From: Humibacter ginsenosidimutans
Lineage (GTDB): Bacteria; Actinomycetota; Actinomycetes; Actinomycetales; Microbacteriaceae
Length of the DNA: 64,000 bases
Direction of reading: 5' to 3'
Assembly (NCBI RefSeq): GCF_007859675.1
Contig: NZ_CP042305.1
Span: 2,356,001-2,420,000, forward strand
Positions within the stretch are counted from its first letter, which is position 1, and each line of letters opens with the position of its first letter. Shown here one piece after another: positions 58,899 to 64,000 of this stretch. The notes beneath the pieces are model-generated. The model was not told the origin of the DNA. It did not search any database and worked only from the letters and a program-made list of their open reading frames with translations. The position numbers were made by a program, and so were the translations under genes.

Positions 58899-59486
58899 TC
58901 AGCGCGTGGTGTCGGTGTCGCCGGATGCCTCACCCGAGCCGCGCTCCGACGCCCCGTCGGCGACGTCGCCGGCCTGCTCGCCGGCATCCGCCCCCTGCTC
59001 CACCTCGGACGGGAGTTCGCCCAGATCGAGCGCGCGCTCCTCGTCGTCGGCTGCAGGCTCGACCTTGACGTCGATGCGGTCCGCGACGACCGTGCGCTCC
59101 GTGTGCTTCGTGGCGGCGGACGCGATGATCGCGGCGAGCGCTCCGAGTCCGACGCCCACGGCCACGGCCGTGAGCAGCACGAAGCCGAAGACCGTGTTGC
59201 GGTCGTAGCCCTGGCCCTGCGGCAACGAATAGGTGGCGATGAACGCGGCGATGGCGAAGATCACGCCGCCGAGGATCATGAACCGGCCGTAGCGCGGCGT
59301 GCGGCGCACGCGCACCTGCTGCTCGGACGCGACGGCCGCCGTCTCCCGCTCCTCGTGTGCTGCGTGGCCGTCTGCGTCCACGCTCCCGCCTGCGTCGACG
59401 AGCTGCTCGTGATCGGGTGTCGACGTCACGGGCGTCGTCTGGTCGGTGTCGTGGGACTCGTGGGGCACGACTCCATTGTCTCGCAC
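58899..59486 (-). CDS. Two-helix membrane protein of unknown function
   Basis: 195 residues. Acidic, polar termini (about 1-60 and 145-195) flank two hydrophobic helices: YGRFMILGGVIFAIAAFIAT and VFGFVLLTAVAVGVGLGALA. The layout resembles conserved actinobacterial membrane proteins that neighbour pur and sterol-carrier genes. Function unknown. GTG 59486 is used; an in-frame GTG at 59468 with GGAG 2-3 bases upstream is an alternative. The acidic C-terminus (about a third Asp/Glu) might bind cations or a partner. It overlaps no neighbour; 26 bases separate it from the sigma-factor start. Confidence 0.75.
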   Translation of the reverse strand: MRDNGVVPHESHDTDQTTPVTSTPDHEQLVDAGGSVDADGHAAHEERETAAVASEQQVRVRRTPRYGRFMILGGVIFAIAAFIATYSLPQGQGYDRNTVFGFVLLTAVAVGVGLGALAAIIASAATKHTERTVVADRIDVKVEPAADDEERALDLGELPSEVEQGADAGEQAGDVADGASERGSGEASGDTDTTR

Positions 59487-59545
59487 GTCGAACCTGCTGC
59501 CGCTGTGAACGGAATGCTTGACGGATCACCCCTCGGCATGATTAT

Positions 59546-59559
59546 TCTACGACTGTAGA
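59546..59559. promoter_or_regulatory. Small palindrome upstream of the second aldo-keto reductase
   Basis: TCTAC-GACT-GTAGA, 42 bases before the gene's start. The wording resembles BlaI/CopY-type operators (TAC...GTA), but no such regulator is nearby. Confidence 0.4.
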
Positions 59560-59601
59560 CAATTCGGGCCACGGGCACCCGGACGAACCAAGGAGTTCAT
59601 G

Positions 59602-60627
59602 ATGAGCGTTCCCCGCAGCATCACGGGGCCGTCAGGAGTCGAGGTGTCAGCGCTCGCCTTCGGCTCGTGGAACACCTGGGACCGCGCCGACTTCGACACC
59701 GTGCTCGCCACGCTCCGCCTCGCCGTCGACAGCGGCGTCACCACCTTCGACGTGGGCATCTACGGCGGCGGAGAGACCCCGAACGACACCGACACCGAGA
59801 TGGTGTTCGCACGCGCGATCGCCGAGCTCGGGGTGCCGCGCGACAGCATCCAGCTGGCAGTCAAGGGCTGGCTGCCCGACCCGCGCAACGCGTTCGTCCC
59901 GTCGCTGGAGAGCCAGCTCGACACCATGCTCGTTCGGCAGCACACCGATCACGCCGAGGTGCTCGTGCTCGGCGACCTCATGCAGCCGAGGGATGACTAC
60001 GGCTCGCTCCTCGACGACGTCGCGTCGGTGCTGCTGGCCGGCAAGGCACGCGCGTGGGCCGTGAACAACTGGGCCGCGACCGAGGTCGCCGAGCTCATCA
60101 GGCAGGCGGAGGCAGCCGGTGTCCAGGCGCCCGACTACGCGCAGCTGAAGTACGGGCTGACGCGGCGCTCGGTGCCGGAGGGCGCGCCGTACGGCACGCT
60201 GTGCGCGCGCACCGGGCTGCGCATCCAGGCCTCGGACACGTTCGAGGGCGGGCTCATCTTCGGCGGCAGCGGCACCGGACCGAGCCGCATCATCGGCGGC
60301 GACATCGGCGGCACCCAGGAGCGGATCCGCGCGTCGGTCGGGCGGCTGCGCGAGGTCGCTGCCCAGTTCGGCGCCACCCCGGCCCAGCTCGCCATCGCCT
60401 ATCCGCTCACCAACCCGAACGTCACGAACGTGCTCGTCGGATCGCGCACGCCCGAGCAGACGCGCGACAACCTCGGCGCGTTCGACCTGCTCGCTCGGCA
60501 CTCCGCCGCGGAGATCAGGGCCGCGGCCGACGAGTTCTGGTTCGATCGTCACGCCGTGTCTCCGCACGCGGGTTGGGGCGCGAGGCCCGAAGACGACCCG
60601 GCGGCCTACGTGGTGGTGCAGCGCTGA
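59602..60627 (+). CDS. Aldo-keto reductase-like protein with an altered active site
   Basis: 341 residues with the AKR barrel: LAFGSWNTW, FDVGIYGGGETPNDTDTEMV, AVKGW, QLAIAYPLTNPNVTNVLVGS, RTPEQTRDNLGAF. Asp50, Tyr54 and Lys88 are present, but Asp-Tyr spacing is four rather than five and the usual catalytic His (in H-R/H-D after L-L) is replaced (VLVLGDLMQ). It may be a redox-dead relative or use another residue. ATG 59602 has AGGAG 6 bases upstream; the ATG at 59599 is too close. It converges on the sterol-carrier gene across a hairpin. Confidence 0.88.
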   Translation: MSVPRSITGPSGVEVSALAFGSWNTWDRADFDTVLATLRLAVDSGVTTFDVGIYGGGETPNDTDTEMVFARAIAELGVPRDSIQLAVKGWLPDPRNAFVPSLESQLDTMLVRQHTDHAEVLVLGDLMQPRDDYGSLLDDVASVLLAGKARAWAVNNWAATEVAELIRQAEAAGVQAPDYAQLKYGLTRRSVPEGAPYGTLCARTGLRIQASDTFEGGLIFGGSGTGPSRIIGGDIGGTQERIRASVGRLREVAAQFGATPAQLAIAYPLTNPNVTNVLVGSRTPEQTRDNLGAFDLLARHSAAEIRAAADEFWFDRHAVSPHAGWGARPEDDPAAYVVVQR

Positions 60628-60634
60628 CGATGCT

Positions 60635-60662
60635 CCGGCCGGCAGCGTCTCAGCGCGGCCGG
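60635..60662. terminator. Hairpin between the aldo-keto reductase and sterol-carrier genes
   Basis: 7-bp arms CCGGCCG and CGGCCGG with a 14-base loop; the right arm lies at the 3' end of the sterol-carrier gene. Confidence 0.6.
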
Positions 60663-61012
60663 TACACGGGCAGGTAGGGCTCGAGCGTGGCGCGCGTTCC
60701 CGACGCGTGCACCACGCCGGACGCCATCACGTCGGGCCACGCTGCACGTCCCGTTGCGAGGGCGAGCCAGGTGGGGGCATCCATCTCGATGACGTTCGGG
60801 GGCGTGCCGCGCGTGTGCCGCGGGCCCTCGATGCACTGCACAGCCCCGAACGGCGGCACCCGCACCTCGACCGCGTTGCCCGGCACCTTGTCGGCGAGCG
60901 CCTGCAGCAGAAACCGCACGGCGGTCGCCGTGGCGTCGCGACTCGCGGATGCCGTCAGCGCTTCGGCCACCGCCGACAGACCGTCACCCTCGGGAATGCG
61001 TGCTCGAGCCAT
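60650..61012 (-). CDS. Sterol-carrier-like (MDMPI/SCP) family protein
   Basis: 120 residues: RFLLQALADKVPGNAVEVRV, PPFGAVQCIEG, VIEMDAPTWLALATGRAAWP and SGVVHASGTRATLEPYLPVY match the sterol-carrier family protein that precedes purF in many actinobacteria (Rv0807 in M. tuberculosis). The fold binds lipids or other hydrophobic ligands; the physiological role is unknown. Here purF is 6 kb away. ATG 61012 starts MARARIPEGDGL. It ends within the convergent hairpin. Confidence 0.9.
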   Translation of the reverse strand: MARARIPEGDGLSAVAEALTASASRDATATAVRFLLQALADKVPGNAVEVRVPPFGAVQCIEGPRHTRGTPPNVIEMDAPTWLALATGRAAWPDVMASGVVHASGTRATLEPYLPVYRPR

Positions 61013-61064
61013 GAGTCCATTCTGCTCGCGACCCGAGACCCCTCCGTGGTGATCCCGCCGACGA

Positions 61065-62126
61065 TCATCGCGACGGGCTCGACAGCACGGTGAGGGTCGG
61101 CCGGTGCCTGGCACCGGAGCCGTCCTCGCGCGTGAGCACGCTGAACGACTCGACGCGACCGGCCATGCCGGTGACGAGCGCGTGGTCGATGGGCATGCCG
61201 AGGAACGCCGGCGCCGTGGTCGGCCAGGTGCCGACCGATGCCGCACCGGTGAGGGCCGCCGCGTCGCGGCATCCACCGAGACCGGCGGAGCCGAAGTCGT
61301 CGACGCTGGCGTTGAAGTCGCCGACGACGAGCACGGCCCCCGCTCGACAGTTGCTCTCCACCCACTGGAGCTCGTCGCGCCAGCCACCGATGCCGCCGGG
61401 CGTCGGCTGGTTCGCGTGCAACGCGACGATGGTCGGCAGCTGCGCCGACGACGGCCGCAGAACCAGCGTCTTCTGCGCCTGCGGCCCCGTCTGCGCGCTC
61501 GGATAATCGGCGGCGAGGCCGGCGGTGATGAACACGGCGAGTTGCGCGTCCGCACCCGCGCCGGAGTAGAACCTGCCGCGCAGCCCCGCCGCCTCGAACG
61601 CCGACCGGTAGGCGGATGCCGTGACGCCGATCCGAGCATCCGGGAGCACGACCACGCCCGCCTTCAGATCGGACGCGAGCCGCGCGACCGTCGCAGGCGA
61701 GACGAGGTCGCCGTTGGTGTTCCACTCGAGCACGCGGAGCTGGCCGGACGACGCCGTCGCCGGCGTCGAGATCTGGAAGCCTCGCAGCAGCACGACAGGA
61801 ACGTTGAACGCTGCCACGACGAGCAGGGCGACGGCGATCGGCAGCAGTGCGCGCCACCTGGGCGCCAGGCAGCACAGCGCGAGCAGCACGCCGAGCGCGG
61901 CGGCCACGATGGTGATGGCGGTGCGGGCTGGCAGAAGGGCGCTCACGCCGAGCACACGGCCGAGCCCGACGGTCGGGGCGAGTGTGAGGAGCATCCCGGC
62001 CGCCACGGCCAGGATCGCGATGACGAAGCCGGCGGCCCATGCACCACGGCCCTTGCGGGGTCTGACCGCGCGAGCGCGGGGAAGCCTCGGCCGAGCCGCC
62101 CGGCCGCTCCCTGTGGAACGGGCCAC
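61065..62126 (-). CDS. Membrane-anchored endonuclease/exonuclease/phosphatase-fold protein
   Basis: 353 residues. Three N-terminal helices (AAGFVIAILAVAAGMLLTLA, ITIVAAALGVLLALCC, LLPIAVALLVVAAFNVPVVL) place the C-terminal domain outside the membrane. The EEP fold is shown by VLEWNTNGD, LVVLPDARIG, IVALHANQPTPGG, VGDFNASVDD and PIDHALVTG, giving the Asn, Asp and His residues of metal-dependent phosphodiesterases. It may cleave nucleic acids or lipids at the surface. GTG 62126 follows directly on the stop of DUF4287 (TAG then GTG), so the two are likely co-translated. Confidence 0.9.
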   Translation of the reverse strand: MARSTGSGRAARPRLPRARAVRPRKGRGAWAAGFVIAILAVAAGMLLTLAPTVGLGRVLGVSALLPARTAITIVAAALGVLLALCCLAPRWRALLPIAVALLVVAAFNVPVVLLRGFQISTPATASSGQLRVLEWNTNGDLVSPATVARLASDLKAGVVVLPDARIGVTASAYRSAFEAAGLRGRFYSGAGADAQLAVFITAGLAADYPSAQTGPQAQKTLVLRPSSAQLPTIVALHANQPTPGGIGGWRDELQWVESNCRAGAVLVVGDFNASVDDFGSAGLGGCRDAAALTGAASVGTWPTTAPAFLGMPIDHALVTGMAGRVESFSVLTREDGSGARHRPTLTVLSSPSR

Positions 62127-62336
62127 CTATGCGCGGTGCTGGCGGAACCAGCCGACGAGAGCGTTCGCGTGGCCGTGCCCCATGCCGAACTCGGTCTTGA
62201 GGTACGCCACCTGCTCCATGTGCTTCAGGTCGGAGACGGACTCGAGCTGGGTCATCCAGTAGTCGATCGGCTCGCCGTACTTCTTCTCGATCGAGGGAAA
62301 GTACGACGCCGGACCCATCACCTTGTCGTCAGCCAT
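62127..62336 (-). CDS. DUF4287 family protein
   Basis: 69 residues, MADDKVMGPASYFPSIEKKY, then GEPIDYWMTQLESVSDLKHM and FGMGHGHANALVGWF, the whole of the DUF4287 family domain. The function is unknown; it is compact, soluble and common in actinobacteria. It sits immediately upstream of the EEP gene with no gap and is divergent from purD with 135 bases between starts. The shared placement next to purD is not known to me to be conserved. Confidence 0.9.
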   Translation of the reverse strand: MADDKVMGPASYFPSIEKKYGEPIDYWMTQLESVSDLKHMEQVAYLKTEFGMGHGHANALVGWFRQHRA

Positions 62337-62458
62337 TCGCCCATTCTTCCCCACCGTCGTGCGCGGTGACCGCGGTGGCTGAATCGCTGGTCGGCGGTGC
62401 GCTGCCGATCCTGAGTTCTGAACGCACGAGCGGCACCAGGGCGCGACAGACCACACCG

Positions 62459-62474
62459 TACGATGGGCAGAATG
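62459..62474 (+). promoter_or_regulatory. Promoter of purD, leaderless
   Basis: TACGAT (62459-62464) followed by seven bases and ATG 62472. The -10 overlaps the alternative ATG at 62463, which is therefore unlikely to be used. No convincing -35 is seen. Confidence 0.6.
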
Positions 62475-63764
62475 AGAATCCTCGTTCTGGGCTCCGGCGC
62501 GCGCGAGCACGCCATCATCCGCGCGCTGCTGGCCGAGGATGCCGCCCACGACATCACCGCGGCGCCCGGCAACGCGGGCATCGCCGACGACGTGCGCACG
62601 CTCGATCTCGACGCGAACGACGGTGCCGCCGTCGCGTCGTACGCGGAGCGCCACGGCGTGGAACTCGTGGTCGTGGGACCAGAGGCGCCCCTGGTCGCCG
62701 GGGTCAGCGACGCGGTGCGCGAGCGCGGCATCCCGGTGTTCGGGCCGAGTAAGGCCGCGGCAAGGCTCGAGGGATCGAAGGCGTTCGCGAAGCGCATCAT
62801 GGAGGCCGCAGGCGTTCCGACCGGACGCGCCGAGGTGGTCGGCACGGTCGAGGAGGCCGAGGCCACGCTCGACAGGTTCGGGGCCCCCTACGTGGTGAAG
62901 GCCAACGGCCTCGCGGCGGGCAAGGGCGTGCTGGTCACGAAGGATCGCGACGCAGCTCTCGCGCATGCCACCTACTGGCTCGAGCACGGCACCGTGCTGG
63001 TCGAGGAGTTCCTCGACGGTCGCGAGGTGTCGCTGTTCCTGCTCAGCGACGGCGAGCACGTGCTCCCGCTCTCGCCCGCGCAGGACTACAAGCGGCTGCT
63101 CGACGGCGACGAGGGCCCCAACACGGGCGGCATGGGCGCCTACTCGCCGGTGCCGTGGCTCGACGAGAACTTCGTCGACGAGGTCATCGACACCGTCGCA
63201 CTGCCCACGATCCGCGCCATGGCCGCCGAGCAGACGCCGTTCATCGGGCTGCTCTACTGCGGGCTCATCGTGACGGATGCCGGCATCCGCGTCATCGAGT
63301 TCAACGCGCGCTTCGGAGACCCCGAGACGCAGGTCGTGCTGCCGCGCCTCGTCACCCCGCTGTCCGGCCTGCTGCACGCGGCCGCGACCGGCGAGCTCGG
63401 CGGTGTGCCGCGGCCCGAGTTCGCGCTCGACGTCGCCGTCGGAGTGGTCGTCGCGAGCGAGGGCTATCCGGCGGCGCCGGTGACGGGACGGGCCATTCTC
63501 GGCCTGGACGCGGCATCCAGCATTGCCGAGGTGCAGGTGCTGCACGCGGCCACCGACATCCGTGCCGTGTCGACCGATGCCACGTCGAGCTGGTCCACCG
63601 AGACTCTCGTCGCCAGCGGCGGACGCGTGCTCACGGTCGTGGCGCTCGGCTCGACGTTCGGCCAGGCGCGCGAGCGGGTCTATCGGGCCGTCGACACCAT
63701 CACGCTCGAGGGCTCGCAGCACCGCACCGATATCGCCGCGGCGGTCGCGCCGGCGGCGCACTGA
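62472..63764 (+). CDS. purD: Phosphoribosylamine-glycine ligase
   Basis: 430 residues. PurD landmarks: MRILVLGSGAREHAIIRALL, VVVGPEAPLVAGVSDAVRER, the ATP-grasp core (YVVKANGLAAGKGVLVTKDR, VLVEEFLDGREVSLFLLSDG), DEGPNTGGMGAYSPVPWL and RVIEFNARFGDPETQVVLPR. It joins phosphoribosylamine with glycine, the step after PurF. ATG 62472 was chosen because the -10 TACGAT covers the earlier ATG 62463, and the protein family begins MRILVLG. It is divergent from DUF4287 and convergent on the cut gene at the right edge. Confidence 0.97.
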   Translation: MRILVLGSGAREHAIIRALLAEDAAHDITAAPGNAGIADDVRTLDLDANDGAAVASYAERHGVELVVVGPEAPLVAGVSDAVRERGIPVFGPSKAAARLEGSKAFAKRIMEAAGVPTGRAEVVGTVEEAEATLDRFGAPYVVKANGLAAGKGVLVTKDRDAALAHATYWLEHGTVLVEEFLDGREVSLFLLSDGEHVLPLSPAQDYKRLLDGDEGPNTGGMGAYSPVPWLDENFVDEVIDTVALPTIRAMAAEQTPFIGLLYCGLIVTDAGIRVIEFNARFGDPETQVVLPRLVTPLSGLLHAAATGELGGVPRPEFALDVAVGVVVASEGYPAAPVTGRAILGLDAASSIAEVQVLHAATDIRAVSTDATSSWSTETLVASGGRVLTVVALGSTFGQARERVYRAVDTITLEGSQHRTDIAAAVAPAAH

Positions 63765-63786
63765 TGCTGCTCGCCGCGTCGCCCGG

Positions 63787-64000
63787 TCAGGCGCCCTCCG
63801 GCGGCGACACGAGCAGGTCGACGCGCTCCGCAAGGTAGGCGGCGAACGGGGTGGCGGCATCCGGAGTCGTCGGGCTCCAACGCACGTACGCCTCACCGTC
63901 GCGCACGATGAGGACCCCGGATGCCCCGACCAGACTCTCGTCCACCGCGATGGGTGTCGCGTCGAAGTTCACCGTCTCGGCGGGGTCGAAGCGCCCGCGA
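63787..64000 (-). CDS. Protein of unknown function, cut by the right window edge
   Basis: Only the last 71 codons are in the window (frame open to 63999): ...RFDPAETVNFDATPIAVDES, LVGASGVLIVRDGEAYVRWS, then a helical end (FAAYLAERVDLLVSPPEGA). The frame has the strong third-position G/C bias of real genes. An internal GTG at 63972 could start a short gene, but the reading frame continues unbroken through protein-like sequence to the edge, so a longer gene is more likely. It is convergent with purD. Confidence 0.6.
   Translation of the reverse strand, partial: RGRFDPAETVNFDATPIAVDESLVGASGVLIVRDGEAYVRWSPTTPDAATPFAAYLAERVDLLVSPPEGA

Noticed and set aside
1..64000. tRNA, rRNA, integrase, transposase or phage genes
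   Set aside because: None seen on either strand; a tRNA/ncRNA covariance scan would be needed to exclude small RNAs fully.

Overview
The window is high-GC actinobacterial chromosome, most likely from the family Microbacteriaceae (a Leifsonia/Humibacter/Microbacterium-like organism). This rests on the strong G/C bias at third codon positions, the abundance of GGATGCC/GGCATCC heptamers in genes on both strands, actinobacterial families such as DUF3073, DUF4287 and an LAXTG (class E sortase) surface protein, and promoters placed so close to start codons that several genes look leaderless. I saw no rRNA, tRNA, CRISPR array, prophage or transposase.

Layout. 0-12 kb: a GH3 glycosidase (cut by the left edge) diverges from a TetR regulator; then come a large cell-wall-anchored beta-helix protein with carbohydrate-binding domains, a DUF6611-like membrane protein, a DEAD-box helicase with a long repetitive Arg/Asp tail, LtrA and a DUF4760-like protein. 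12-23 kb: arylsulfatase, an RND permease, an LCP cell-wall ligase, a TetR-MFS operon and a glyoxalase-like protein. 23-25.6 kb: a small block (PPOX-class protein, aldo-keto reductase, TetR) flanked by a 45-bp near-direct repeat, which looks inserted. 25.6-33 kb: a MocR/YczE divergent pair, then a drug-sensing cluster (TipA-like MerR, MerR-GyrI, MFS exporter) in which every gene carries one single-base frameshift, then a DUF4097-PadR operon. 33-43.7 kb: APC permease, lipoprotein, flavin monooxygenase, DUF3073, an ABC-exporter/two-component operon whose sensor kinase is also frameshifted, a DUF2235 hydrolase and a methyltransferase. 43.7-50 kb: a DUF1444-like protein, a TetR/MFS divergent pair sharing a long perfect palindrome, DUF2316, purM and epoxide hydrolase. 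50-64 kb: a WYL regulator, a second MocR, an AhpD-like protein, purF, a lytic-transglycosylase-like protein, PadR, RDD, a DHFR-like reductase, an ECF41-type sigma factor, a second aldo-keto reductase, a sterol-carrier protein, a nuclease/phosphatase-fold membrane protein, DUF4287, purD, and one gene cut by the right edge.

How the genes work together. The housekeeping thread is de novo purine synthesis (purM, purF, purD) with its usual actinobacterial neighbours DUF3073 and the sterol-carrier protein, here scattered over about 25 kb and on both strands rather than in one run. Around it sit many local regulator-plus-target pairs (five TetR, two MerR, two PadR, two MocR, one WYL), most with a visible palindromic operator in the shared promoter. 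Five single-base frameshifts fall between 23.9 and 38.8 kb and should be checked against reads before any is taken as gene decay.
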